Shown here: one piece after another, positions 1 through 7,687 of the stretch
How positions within the stretch are numbered: the first letter of the stretch is position 1
Layout: each line of letters opens with the position of its first letter
Program-made: the position numbers and the translations under genes
NCBI RefSeq assembly: GCF_900094575.1
Contig: NZ_FMAE01000004.1
Span: forward strand, 620,001-684,000
Reading direction: 5' to 3'
DNA: 64,000 nucleotides
Source of the DNA: Bradyrhizobium yuanmingense
Lineage (GTDB): Bacteria > Pseudomonadota > Alphaproteobacteria > Rhizobiales > Xanthobacteraceae
The notes under the pieces: model-generated
Told to the model about the DNA's origin: nothing
Databases searched by the model: none
What the model saw: the letters and a program-made list of their open reading frames with translations, nothing else

Positions 1-92
1 TTTTCATGATCTGTCCGGCAAATAACGGAGAAGTATTTTGCCCGGACGATAGGGCGGCCATGTTAATCTGCGGTTTACGCTCCCTGGCCGGC

Positions 93-878
93 TCAGCTGT
101 AGGTCGCGCTGACCGATCCCAGCGGACCAAAATCGGCAACGTAGGTCTCGCCAGCCTTGGGCCGGAGCATACCGGTCAGCGTGCCCGTGCTGATCGTCTG
201 GCCGGCCTTGAGACCGATGCCGGTCCGCGACAGCTCGTTGGCAAGCCAGGCCAGCGGCACCAGCGGATGGTCAATCGCCTCTGCAGCGGAGCCGCGGCGT
301 CTCTCGATGCCGTTGCAATTCAGGACGACATCTTGAGTGGCGACGTCGCGGCTACGCCAGTCGGCGATGGGCTCTCCGAGCACGATCGTTCCTGATCCGG
401 AGCCGTCGGCCATGATCGCCGGCATCGGCGGAAACGCCGCATCGTGAATGAAGCGGCACTCGGCGAGCTCGATGCCGGGATGCAACGAGACCACGGCGTC
501 GCCGACCTCGTCCACCGTATAGGGCTTCGCGCGCGGCGGCAGATCGGCGCCGAGACGCGCCTGGAACTCGACTTCAGGGATCGGGCTGCATTGTCTGGCA
601 TGCTCGACGCTGGCGGGCGAACTCTTGATCAGGGGCGCGAACACCCGCCCATAGATCGGCGCGGAGATGCGAAGCTGACGCTGAAGCCCGGACTTCATGC
701 CCGCGATCTTCCAGCCGACAACATCCCAGCCGAGTTCTTCTTCCACGATCTGCGCGACTTGGTACGCCGTGTCCGCATCCGGTGGGACCAGCCGTTCGTC
801 GAGGCCGCTCTGTTGCCGGCCCTCGCGACGCAAATCGGCGAGCTGACGGGCGAGTTCGCGTTGTCGGGACAACTCCAT
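93..878 (-). CDS. 2-keto-4-pentenoate hydratase-like protein (FAH-fold)
   Basis: This 261-residue protein resembles the 2-keto-4-pentenoate hydratase / 2-oxo-hepta-3-ene-dioate hydratase group, metal-dependent enzymes that hydrate unsaturated 2-keto acids in meta-cleavage pathways. It shows the family layout: an N-terminal helix rich in Arg/Gln, a central VVGWKIAG segment, an acidic SPIPEVEFQ stretch near the middle that fits the metal site, and a C-terminal glycine-rich AGQTISTGTLTG motif. The ATG at 878 was chosen because the frame further upstream is low-complexity Arg-rich and runs into the TetR gene. It lies 14 bp downstream of the TetR regulator on the same strand, so the two are probably cotranscribed. 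No other meta-cleavage gene is nearby, so the substrate is unknown. Confidence 0.8.
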   Translation of the reverse strand: MELSRQRELARQLADLRREGRQQSGLDERLVPPDADTAYQVAQIVEEELGWDVVGWKIAGMKSGLQRQLRISAPIYGRVFAPLIKSSPASVEHARQCSPIPEVEFQARLGADLPPRAKPYTVDEVGDAVVSLHPGIELAECRFIHDAAFPPMPAIMADGSGSGTIVLGEPIADWRSRDVATQDVVLNCNGIERRRGSAAEAIDHPLVPLAWLANELSRTGIGLKAGQTISTGTLTGMLRPKAGETYVADFGPLGSVSATYS

Positions 879-892
879 TGCGCGTCTCCAAT

Positions 893-1504
893 CTATTTGC
901 TTGTGCGGGCGAGGGCGGCTGCGAGGACGATCTCCAATTCCTCCTGGACCTGATCGAGCGCGTCGGCGCTGCGGCTGGCGCGACACATCGCGACCGTGCC
1001 TTCGATCGAGGCGACGACGAGCGTTGCAAGCCGCTCGGCGCGCTCGGCAGCCAGTCCTTCGCGCAACAAGGCTGCCAGCATGATCCGCCGCCAATCGGCG
1101 AACACGCCTTCGGCGAGATCGAGCAGGTGCTGCTGCGCGGCCGCGTCGTCTTTGTCACTGGGCTCACCGACATAGCGATCGACCGCCACGGCGAGCACGG
1201 GGCAGCCGGCCTCGAAGCCGGTTGCCTCCAACTGGCGGCGCCATGATGCGACAAAAGCCTTGAGGCCGCCGATCACGCCGCGTTCGTTCATGGCTTTCTC
1301 CAGAGGAATGGATACCTGCCGGCCGGCGAAGGTCACGGCTTCGGCGATCAATTGCGGCTTGCCGTCGGGGAAGTGGTGGCTGATCGAGCCGCGCGGCGTC
1401 GCCGTGTGGCGGACCACGTCGCGCATGCTGGTGGCGTTGACGCCGCGGCGGCTCATCAGGTCGGCGGCGCCGGCGATCATCCTGTCGCGTGTGGTGGCAG
1501 TCAT
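893..1504 (-). CDS. TetR/AcrR family transcriptional regulator
   Basis: The 203-residue protein has a TetR-type helix-turn-helix at about residues 5-50 (RDRMIAGAADLMSRRGVNAT, then a recognition helix around the PRGSISHHFPDGK signature) followed by an all-helical ligand-binding domain of the LmrA/YxaF type. TetR proteins usually repress a divergent gene and themselves. Here the divergent gene is the tautomerase-like protein starting at 1607, and the 102-bp gap holds two related 16-bp operator-like sequences. The hydratase gene follows directly on the same strand, so all three may form one regulon. The inducing ligand cannot be read from the sequence. Confidence 0.88.
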   Translation of the reverse strand: MTATTRDRMIAGAADLMSRRGVNATSMRDVVRHTATPRGSISHHFPDGKPQLIAEAVTFAGRQVSIPLEKAMNERGVIGGLKAFVASWRRQLEATGFEAGCPVLAVAVDRYVGEPSDKDDAAAQQHLLDLAEGVFADWRRIMLAALLREGLAAERAERLATLVVASIEGTVAMCRASRSADALDQVQEELEIVLAAALARTSK

Positions 1505-1538
1505 CGGGAATCCTGCAATTGGCCATCTCCATCTAGAC

Positions 1539-1588
1539 TATGACACTTGACATAGGCAAGCCGTGCTGAGATATGACGAGTGTCATAT
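1539..1588. promoter_or_regulatory. Two candidate TetR operators
   Basis: A perfect dyad, ATATGAC-GAGT-GTCATAT, lies at 1571-1588. A related 16-mer, TATGACACTTGACATA, lies at 1539-1554. Their 16-bp cores start exactly 33 bp apart, about three helical turns. They sit between the TetR gene and the divergent tautomerase-like gene, the usual place for an autoregulatory TetR site. Binding by this TetR is inferred from position and symmetry. Confidence 0.6.
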
Positions 1589-1606
1589 TCGTGGAGAGGT
1601 GCCGAT

Positions 1607-2089
1607 TTGACCATCATTACCGTCACCGCACCGGCCGGACGGCTCGGCCTGCCGCAGCGCCGGCAGCTTGCGGAAAGCCTGACCGACGCCGTGCTCGAGC
1701 CCGAGGTCGGCCAGAGGGCGCCGGCGGCCCGAATGGGGTTTCAGGTGCATTTCCACGACCTTCCGTCCGACAGCATGGCGATCGGCGGCCGGTTGCTGTG
1801 CGACCAGGACAAGCCGCGCGACATCATCACCGTCAACATCGCCGTCATGAACGCGGCCTGGCCGGCGGAGGTGCGCGCCGAGGTGATCCGCAACGTGCTG
1901 GCGCGGCTTGCGGAGGCCTGCGGCATGCCGGCGCCGTCGCCGACCTGGTGGGTCAATTTCGAGATCATCGATGAGGGAAGCTGGGGATCGCGCGGCGGGG
2001 TGCTCTCGATCCTTCAGCTGCTGGATTCCGGCGTGTTCACGCCGGCCCGGATCGAGGCGATCCGCGCGGCGCTTCAGCAGCCGGCCTGA
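1607..2089 (+). CDS. Tautomerase-superfamily-like protein without N-terminal proline
   Basis: This 160-residue protein looks like two fused beta-alpha-beta units of the 4-oxalocrotonate tautomerase fold. The second unit ends with a WWVNFEIIDEGSWGSRGG segment, like the family's usual glycine-rich hairpin. I chose the TTG at 1607 because GGAGAGG lies 8 bp upstream; an in-frame GTG at 1580 sits inside the operator-like dyad and has no clear ribosome binding site. With the TTG start the residue after Met is Thr, so the catalytic Pro-1 of classical tautomerases is absent. The protein may be a non-tautomerase member, or the start may lie elsewhere. It is divergent from, and probably controlled by, the TetR gene. 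Confidence 0.6.
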   Translation: MTIITVTAPAGRLGLPQRRQLAESLTDAVLEPEVGQRAPAARMGFQVHFHDLPSDSMAIGGRLLCDQDKPRDIITVNIAVMNAAWPAEVRAEVIRNVLARLAEACGMPAPSPTWWVNFEIIDEGSWGSRGGVLSILQLLDSGVFTPARIEAIRAALQQPA

Positions 2090-2124
2090 CTTGCTGCCAA
2101 CACCAACAATCGGGAGACGAGCAC

Positions 2125-2901
2125 ATGAGCGAAGGTCAGATCGGCACCGAGGTGCACGGCCACGTCCTCAAAATCATCATCGCCAACGCTGCGAAGAAGA
2201 ACGCGTTCACGCCTGCGATGATGGAGCAATTGTCCGATGCACTCACCGAATTGCACCACAACGAGGCCTATCGCGTCGGCGTGGTCTGCGCCGAGGGCGG
2301 GGATTTCACTGCAGGTCTCGATATGCCCAAATTCTTCGGTCCCACCGCGGAGAAGCGCAACACCAAGGACGGCAATGTCGACCCGTTCGGGCTCAACAAG
2401 CGCTGCCGCAAGCCGATCGTGACGGCAGTGCAGGGTATCGTCTACACCATCGGCATCGAGCTGATGCTCGCCGGTGACATCGTGGTTGCGGCCGACGATG
2501 CACGTTTCTGCCAAATGGAGGCGAGGCGCGGCATCGCACCACTGGGCGGCGCGCATTTCCGCTTCCTATCGCGGGCCGGCTGGGGCGATGCGATGTATCA
2601 TCTGTTCCTCTGCGACGAGTTTTCGGCGCAGCGCGCGCATGCGATCGGTCTCGTCCAGGAGGTCGTGCCTGCAGGCGAGCAGATCGAGCGGGCGATGACG
2701 CTCGCCGCCATGATCGCGCGCAATGCGCCACTCGGCATCCAGGTGACCAAGGAAGCGGCGGCGAACTATGTCGAAGCTGGCGAAGCGGCTGCGATTGCCT
2801 ACATCCCGAAAATTCGCGATCGTGTGCTCGGCAGTGCCGACGCCAAGGAGGGCATCCGATCCTTCATCGAGCGTCGCGCGGCCGTCTTCGAAGGACGTTG
2901 A
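2125..2901 (+). CDS. Enoyl-CoA hydratase/isomerase family protein
   Basis: The 258-residue protein is a crotonase-fold enzyme. The oxyanion-hole segment FTAGLDM is at residues 61-67. Glu113 (in GIELMLAGD) and Glu133 (in QMEARRGIAP) occupy the positions of the two catalytic glutamates of mitochondrial enoyl-CoA hydratase, so hydratase chemistry is plausible. Such proteins act on 2,3-unsaturated acyl-CoAs in beta-oxidation or aromatic-acid degradation. The gene starts 35 bp after the tautomerase-like gene behind a GGGAGA Shine-Dalgarno sequence, so the two may share a transcript. The specific acyl-CoA cannot be deduced. Confidence 0.88.
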   Translation: MSEGQIGTEVHGHVLKIIIANAAKKNAFTPAMMEQLSDALTELHHNEAYRVGVVCAEGGDFTAGLDMPKFFGPTAEKRNTKDGNVDPFGLNKRCRKPIVTAVQGIVYTIGIELMLAGDIVVAADDARFCQMEARRGIAPLGGAHFRFLSRAGWGDAMYHLFLCDEFSAQRAHAIGLVQEVVPAGEQIERAMTLAAMIARNAPLGIQVTKEAAANYVEAGEAAAIAYIPKIRDRVLGSADAKEGIRSFIERRAAVFEGR

Positions 2902-2911
2902 TCGGCGCCTG

Positions 2912-3352
2912 CTAATGCCGAGCCTGATCCAGCCTTTCGAGGATATCCAGCGTAGCGCCATCGCGTTCGCCTGCGAAATATCGGGCGAGCGCCTGATCGA
3001 AGACGGGCTCGTCGGAGACCGCGCCGAACAGCGTCATCGACGAGCGGAATTTGGCGTCATCCGGCGCGCCGAGGATCGCGTTGATGGTCCGGCCCTCGAC
3101 CGCGAGCACCAGCCTGGTGCATTCGATCAGCCGGCCGCCCAGGATGGGGTGGGCGAGATAGGCCTCGGCCTCCGCGCGGGAGCCGATGGCATATCGCTGC
3201 GACATGGCGCTGGCGCCGAGACCTGCGACCTGGGGGAAGATGAACCACATCCAGTGAGTCTGCTTCCGGCCCCTAGCCAGCTCGCCCAAGATGTCGCCGT
3301 AGACCGGGTCTTGGGCCCGGACAAAGCGATCGAGATCGAACGGATCGGTCAT
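2912..3352 (-). CDS. DUF1810 family protein
   Basis: A 146-residue cytosolic protein with the DUF1810 signature: FDLDRFVRAQDPVYGDILGEL at the N terminus, then GRKQTHWMWFIFPQ and a SQRYAI(GS)RAEAEAYLAHPILG block. The family is widespread in bacteria and has no established function. The reading frame continues upstream of 3352, but the family consensus starts at MTDPFDL, so that ATG is used. It converges on the enoyl-CoA hydratase gene with 10 bp between the two stops. Confidence 0.85.
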   Translation of the reverse strand: MTDPFDLDRFVRAQDPVYGDILGELARGRKQTHWMWFIFPQVAGLGASAMSQRYAIGSRAEAEAYLAHPILGGRLIECTRLVLAVEGRTINAILGAPDDAKFRSSMTLFGAVSDEPVFDQALARYFAGERDGATLDILERLDQARH

Positions 3353-3489
3353 TGGATACCTTAGGGGATACCTTTGGAGGGCCTTGGCGGCCCCGATTAT
3401 GCCTAACTTTTGGCTCCCAATGTGGTAGCTGGTATAGAGTCTCTCCGGGTGGGGGTGGGTAAGCCCCCGGGGGTCGATTTGGGGATCTG

Positions 3490-4509
3490 ATGGTTTCCGA
3501 CGCAGCACACGCCGAGAGGCTGTTGTCGCGCCGCCGTGTCGGGCGGGCTGAAACGATTCTGCTGTCTGTGGCCGCGATGGCGCTGGCGCTCGGCGCCGCC
3601 GCGTGGGTCGCCGATATCAGCGATTCGACCCCGCTGGTCTCCGCGGCGTTGCCGCCGGCCAATGCCCCCTCTTTCGAGGACCGTTTCGCTTCGGCCTCGG
3701 CTGGCCCGTCGCCGCGCGAGCTTGGTCTGCGGGTGCTGGAGCGCTCCGCGGTGAATGCGGCCCAGCTCAGGCTGCGCGACGCCAAGGCGATGCTGGCTCA
3801 GAAGCTCCAGGGCGACGACTGGCGCTCGATCCTGACCGAGGACGACCGGTACATGACCGAGGAGGCGAGGCGCTCGCAGCGCGCCGATGCCATCCCCATG
3901 CCGCGCGCGCGTCCGGTCCAGGCGGACTTCTCCGCTCAGATCGCCTCCAGCCAGGCCTACGCGGACACCAATCTCAGGGTCGACAACCGCAATTTCTTCG
4001 AAAAATTCACCGACAAGATCAAGCTCGCCTCGCTGACGCCCGGCGACGGCCTGCTCGGCAGGGGGCCGGACCTCGCCGCGCTCGGCTACGATTCGCGCAC
4101 CGCGGTCTATGACATCTCGGCCAAGGCGGTCTATCTGCCGAGCGGCGTGGCGCTGGAAGCTCATTCCGGCCTGGGCGCCCTGATGGACAATCCTGACCAT
4201 GTCGACCGGCGGATGGTCGGCGCGACGCCGCCGGCGATCTACGATCTGAAGCCGCGCGAAAAGCCGTTCCACGGCGTCCGTGCGCTGCGCATGACCCCGG
4301 TCGAAGGCACCAGCGCGCTGGGCCGCGTCGGGCTGCTCACGCACAATTACCTGCTCGGGCCGCGCGGCGATTCCAACGGCTGCGTCTCGATCAAGGACTA
4401 TGATCGGTTCATCAAGGCCTACGACAATGGCGAGTTCAACCGCCTGGTCGTGGTGCCGAGTCTGCGCGGCGCGGCGACCGCCTCGCAGCGCGCGAGCACC
4501 GATTCCTGA
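3490..4509 (+). CDS. DUF2778 (L,D-transpeptidase-like) membrane-anchored protein
   Basis: The 339-residue protein has one N-terminal membrane segment at about residues 20-40 and a C-terminal DUF2778 domain. This domain is related to L,D-transpeptidases and includes the type VI effector Tlde1. The likely catalytic His285 and Cys298 lie in THNYLLGPRGDSNGCVSI. The middle region is low-complexity and charged. The protein probably acts on peptidoglycan in the periplasm. No secretion apparatus or immunity gene is adjacent, so a housekeeping wall-modifying role is more likely than an effector role. Confidence 0.75.
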   Translation: MVSDAAHAERLLSRRRVGRAETILLSVAAMALALGAAAWVADISDSTPLVSAALPPANAPSFEDRFASASAGPSPRELGLRVLERSAVNAAQLRLRDAKAMLAQKLQGDDWRSILTEDDRYMTEEARRSQRADAIPMPRARPVQADFSAQIASSQAYADTNLRVDNRNFFEKFTDKIKLASLTPGDGLLGRGPDLAALGYDSRTAVYDISAKAVYLPSGVALEAHSGLGALMDNPDHVDRRMVGATPPAIYDLKPREKPFHGVRALRMTPVEGTSALGRVGLLTHNYLLGPRGDSNGCVSIKDYDRFIKAYDNGEFNRLVVVPSLRGAATASQRASTDS

Positions 4510-4575
4510 TATTCGCCTGCGACGGCGGGGCTGCCGTTTCCCCTTCGTTAAGCCGTCCTCGTCCAGAAGCAGCCC

Positions 4576-4833
4576 ATGAGCGATCCATCCAATTCCGAGA
4601 CCCCGCTGCGCACGACGTTCAAGATCAAGCTGAACGGCGACACGCTGGCGATCGCGACCGTCGGTCAGGCCTATCAATTCCTGACCAACTTCAAATCGGT
4701 CGAGTGGATGGAATTTCGCTCGCTGCACGAGGACGCCGTCGCGGCCCTGGAAGGCGCCGCCGGTAACGCCATGCTGGCGGTGCAGGCAACCAACGCCGTG
4801 CGCGCGCTGTTCGTCAGCGCCAAGCTGCTCTGA
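4576..4833 (+). CDS. DUF982 family small protein
   Basis: An 85-residue protein matching the DUF982 pattern common in Rhizobiales: a short beta-rich start (FKIKLNGDTLAIATVGQAYQFL), a WM/E turn, then a helix rich in Ala and Val. No signal peptide or catalytic motif is visible. DUF982 genes often occur as scattered paralogs in rhizobia and have no known role. It sits alone between two genes on the same strand, 66 bp after the DUF2778 gene. Confidence 0.7.
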   Translation: MSDPSNSETPLRTTFKIKLNGDTLAIATVGQAYQFLTNFKSVEWMEFRSLHEDAVAALEGAAGNAMLAVQATNAVRALFVSAKLL

Positions 4834-4927
4834 GAGAATCTCTCCCTCTCGCCTGATCCGTCGCCCTCGAACCCACTGCAAGGCGGGTGCGACGAAGGCT
4901 TGCGCGTCCGCGCCAGGGAGAGGGAAT

Positions 4928-5428
4928 ATGAAATTGGCAGAATTCATTGCAGGCATCGACGTTGGCGCGGAGCAACCAACCGAAGCCGCGCTCACCGCCT
5001 TCGAGACGTCCATCGGCTGTCGCTTGCCGGACGACTATCGCCGCTTCCTGCTGGCCTGCGCCGGCGGCTATCATCAGGGGGGCGCCGACTTCAACTGGCC
5101 GCATGGGGACTGGGCGGGTTCGGTGCAGGAGGTCCTGGGATTGCGGTCCGACGAGTGCTCGCTGGTGCAGACGCGCCAGACGCCGCAATGGCCGACCGTC
5201 GATGAGCTGTTGTGGATCATGAGCGACCACGGCGGCAATCCGATCTGCATGACGATCGACAAGGCCCATTTCGGCGAGATCTGGTTTATGGACCACGAGA
5301 TGGCCGAATACGAAAAGCCCTGGACACTGGCGCAGGCGATGTCCGATCAATGGGGCTATGTCCTGCCGCTAGCACCGACGTTCAGCGATTTCATCGCCGG
5401 CCTGTACGAGGAAGCAGCGGCCGCCTGA
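4928..5428 (+). CDS. SMI1/KNR4 family protein
   Basis: The 166-residue protein carries the SMI1/KNR4 (SUKH) fold signature: LTAFETSIGCRLPDDYRRFLLACAGG near residues 18-43, followed by an acidic region and a conserved C-terminal strand-helix. SUKH proteins often act as immunity proteins of contact-dependent toxins, but many are orphan genes of unknown function. The ATG at 4928 follows a GGGAGAGGG ribosome binding site. No toxin gene is visible on either side, so an immunity role is only a family-level possibility. Confidence 0.75.
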   Translation: MKLAEFIAGIDVGAEQPTEAALTAFETSIGCRLPDDYRRFLLACAGGYHQGGADFNWPHGDWAGSVQEVLGLRSDECSLVQTRQTPQWPTVDELLWIMSDHGGNPICMTIDKAHFGEIWFMDHEMAEYEKPWTLAQAMSDQWGYVLPLAPTFSDFIAGLYEEAAAA

Positions 5429-5616
5429 GGCGAGGCCGGGCCGAGCGGGCGGGTCCGCCGCGACATGCTGGGTCCAGCTGGTCCACGGTATCCGGTGCAA
5501 GCCCGACCTTTCTTTTCCGTCGCTTGAACTCCGCTCCCGGAACGGGCAAACGGTTCGCCAAGAAACCGTGGCCCAGGCCATCCATTCGACGCTGAGTTCA
5601 AGGGAGAGACTCCATC

Positions 5617-6708
5617 ATGAAACGCCGTACATTCCTCCAAGGTGGTGCGGTCGCCGGCGCGACCACGCTGGTTGCGGCCCCTGCGATCGCGCAGAGCATG
5701 CCCGAGATCAAATGGCGCCTGACGTCGAGCTTCCCGAGATCGCTCGACACCATCTACGGCACGGCGCAGACCTTCGCGAAATATGTCGCCGAGGCCACCG
5801 ACAACAAATTCCAGATCCAGACCTTCTCGGCGGGCGAGCTCGTGCCCGGCCTGCAGGCGCTCGATGCGGTCAGCACCGCATCGGTGGAGATGGCGCAGAC
5901 GCCGCTCTATTTTTACATCGGCAAGGAGCCGGCGCTGGCCTATGCCACCGGCGCGCCCTTCGGCATGAACCATCGGCATCAGGAATCATGGTGGCACTTC
6001 GGGGGCGGCGCCGACCTCACCAACGAAGCGCTCAAACCCTTCAAGGCGCACGCCATCCTCTGCGGCAATTCCGGCACCCAGATGGGCGGCTGGTTCCGCA
6101 AGGAGATCAAGTCCGTCGACGACCTCAAGGGCCTGAAATTCCGCATCGCCGGCATGGGTGGCCATGTGCTGGCAAAGCTCGGGGTCGTCCCGCAGCAGAT
6201 CGCGGGAGGCGATATCTATCCGGCGCTGGAGAAGGGCACGATCGACGCGGTCGAATTCGTCGGTCCTTATGACGACGAGAAGCTCGGCTTCTACAAGGTC
6301 GCCAAATACTACTACTTCCCCGGCTGGTGGGAAGGCGGTGCCATGTTGCACATGATCGTCAACGACGAGAAATGGAATTCGCTGCCTAAGCAATATCAGG
6401 CGATCGTCAACCAGGCGGGCGCGGCGGCCGGTGCGTGGATGCTCGAGAAATACGACAGCGTGAACCCCGGTGCGCTAAAGCGGCTGATTGCGAACGGCAC
6501 CGAGCTGAAGGCGTTCCCGCAACCGGTGCTGGAGGCCTGCTACAATGCGACTCAGGACCATCTGAACGAGCTCGCCGCCAAGAGCGACCTGTTCAAGCGG
6601 ACCAAGGAGAGCCACGACGCGTATATGAAGGAGGTGCTGTTCTATACGCAGATCGCGGAGAATTTCTACGACAACTATCTGCTCAGCAAGACGCGCAGCA
6701 AGACCTGA
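5617..6708 (+). CDS. TRAP transporter substrate-binding protein (DctP/TakP type)
   Basis: A 363-residue periplasmic protein with a Tat-type leader (RRTFLQGG at residues 3-10, cleavage near AIAQ-S at 26-27). The DctP fold follows, with the conserved carboxylate-binding Arg176 in KFRIAG. The sequence most resembles the TakP subgroup, which binds alpha-keto acids, although the ligand cannot be fixed from sequence. TRAP binding proteins need DctQ and DctM membrane partners, and neither is encoded nearby. The protein is therefore an orphan that may serve a distant transporter. The ATG follows AGGGAGAGA. Confidence 0.85.
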   Translation: MKRRTFLQGGAVAGATTLVAAPAIAQSMPEIKWRLTSSFPRSLDTIYGTAQTFAKYVAEATDNKFQIQTFSAGELVPGLQALDAVSTASVEMAQTPLYFYIGKEPALAYATGAPFGMNHRHQESWWHFGGGADLTNEALKPFKAHAILCGNSGTQMGGWFRKEIKSVDDLKGLKFRIAGMGGHVLAKLGVVPQQIAGGDIYPALEKGTIDAVEFVGPYDDEKLGFYKVAKYYYFPGWWEGGAMLHMIVNDEKWNSLPKQYQAIVNQAGAAAGAWMLEKYDSVNPGALKRLIANGTELKAFPQPVLEACYNATQDHLNELAAKSDLFKRTKESHDAYMKEVLFYTQIAENFYDNYLLSKTRSKT

Positions 6709-6750
6709 GCGGAAGAGGCGAGGGCGCGGTGTTTACGCCGCGCCCAGCTT

Positions 6751-6864
6751 CGTAGCCCGGATGGAGCGCAGCGCAATCCGGGAGAGTGCCGGGTGATGCG
6801 CGAGACCCGGATTGCACAAACGGGCGGCGCTTTCGCGCCGACCGTTGGCTCCATCCAGGCTACG
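6751..6864. repeat. Palindromic repeat, CGTAGCCCGGATGGAGCG family
   Basis: A roughly 114-bp element begins with CGTAGCCCGGATGGAGCGCA and ends with the near-complement CCATCCAGGCTACG, with internal CCGGGT/ACCCGG pairs, so it can fold into one long stem. Related copies occur at 24790-24823 and 25258-25320. Such elements are common between genes in Bradyrhizobium and Rhodopseudomonas. Here it separates the TRAP gene from the min promoter. Confidence 0.8.
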
Positions 6865-6900
6865 GGACCGCGCCTCCACTCACGTAACTGCGCGGAGACA

Positions 6901-6948
6901 TTAACCAACCATTAACCATATCGGCCGCATCGTTAACCATTCAATAAC
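6901..6948. promoter_or_regulatory. CtrA-type boxes upstream of minCDE
   Basis: TTAA-CCAACCA-TTAAC at 6901-6916 is a perfect match to the full CtrA site TTAA-N7-TTAAC. A second copy, TTAA-CCATTCA-ATAAC, at 6933-6948 has one mismatch in its right half. They end 20 bp before the minC start. In Sinorhizobium, CtrA is reported to control the Min system. Direct binding here is inferred. Confidence 0.65.
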
Positions 6949-6967
6949 AGGGAACGAGTCGGCCGCC

Positions 6968-7666
6968 ATGGAGGCTGCAGCAAAGGTCCAACGTCAGATG
7001 GTGCGCCTGCGCGGGCGCTCCTATGTGGCTTTCGTGTTCACGCCGACGGTTCCGGTCCAGGACTGGCTGCACGAGATCGACGCCACGATTGCGCGCTCGC
7101 CCGGCTTTTTCGCCGGACGGCCGGTGGTGATCGACCTGTCTTCGGTCGATCTCAGCCAGGCCGGCATCGGCCATCTGCTCACCAGCCTGCAGGACCGCAA
7201 CATCCGCGTGCTCGGCATCGAGGGCGTGGAGGAGGGAAGGCTGACGCCGATGATGCCGCCGCTGCTGTCGGGCGGACGCAGCTGCGTGGTCGAGCCGAGC
7301 GCGCCGAAGAAGGCCGAAGCGAAGGTCGAGACCAAGCCGACGTCGCTGCTGCTTGAAAACCCCGTGCGCTCGGGCCAGACCGTGATCTTCCCGGAAGGCG
7401 ACGTCACCATTCTCGGCTCGGTCGGCTCGGGCGCCGAGGTCGTCGCCGGCGGCTCCATCCACGTCTACGGCGCGCTGCGCGGCCGCGCCATGGCGGGCGT
7501 CAATGGACACACCAGCGCGCGCATCTATTGCCAGAAGATCGAGGCCGAACTGCTTGCAATCGACGGATTTTATCAGACCGCCGAGGACATCGACGAGGCC
7601 CTGCGCGGCAAGCCGGCGCAGGCCTGGCTGCAGGGGAATACCATGCGAATTACAGCACTGAACTGA
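6968..7666 (+). CDS. minC: Septum site-determining protein MinC
   Basis: The 232-residue inhibitor of FtsZ assembly has an N-terminal FtsZ-interacting domain (about residues 1-100), a low-complexity linker rich in Lys/Glu, and a C-terminal right-handed beta-helix domain (GQTVIFPEGDVTILGSVGSG through GRAMAGVNG) that binds MinD. It is first in minCDE, with minD starting 21 bp downstream. MinC and MinD block septation at the poles and MinE keeps them off midcell. The operon lies behind two CtrA-type boxes, which would couple division-site selection to the cell cycle. Confidence 0.95.
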   Translation: MEAAAKVQRQMVRLRGRSYVAFVFTPTVPVQDWLHEIDATIARSPGFFAGRPVVIDLSSVDLSQAGIGHLLTSLQDRNIRVLGIEGVEEGRLTPMMPPLLSGGRSCVVEPSAPKKAEAKVETKPTSLLLENPVRSGQTVIFPEGDVTILGSVGSGAEVVAGGSIHVYGALRGRAMAGVNGHTSARIYCQKIEAELLAIDGFYQTAEDIDEALRGKPAQAWLQGNTMRITALN

Positions 7667-7687
7667 CCAGCAAAGGAGACATTTCAG

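Noticed and set aside
4928..5428. SMI1/KNR4 protein as immunity partner of a toxin system
   Set aside because: No toxin, nuclease or polymorphic-toxin delivery gene is next to it, so only the family name is reported.
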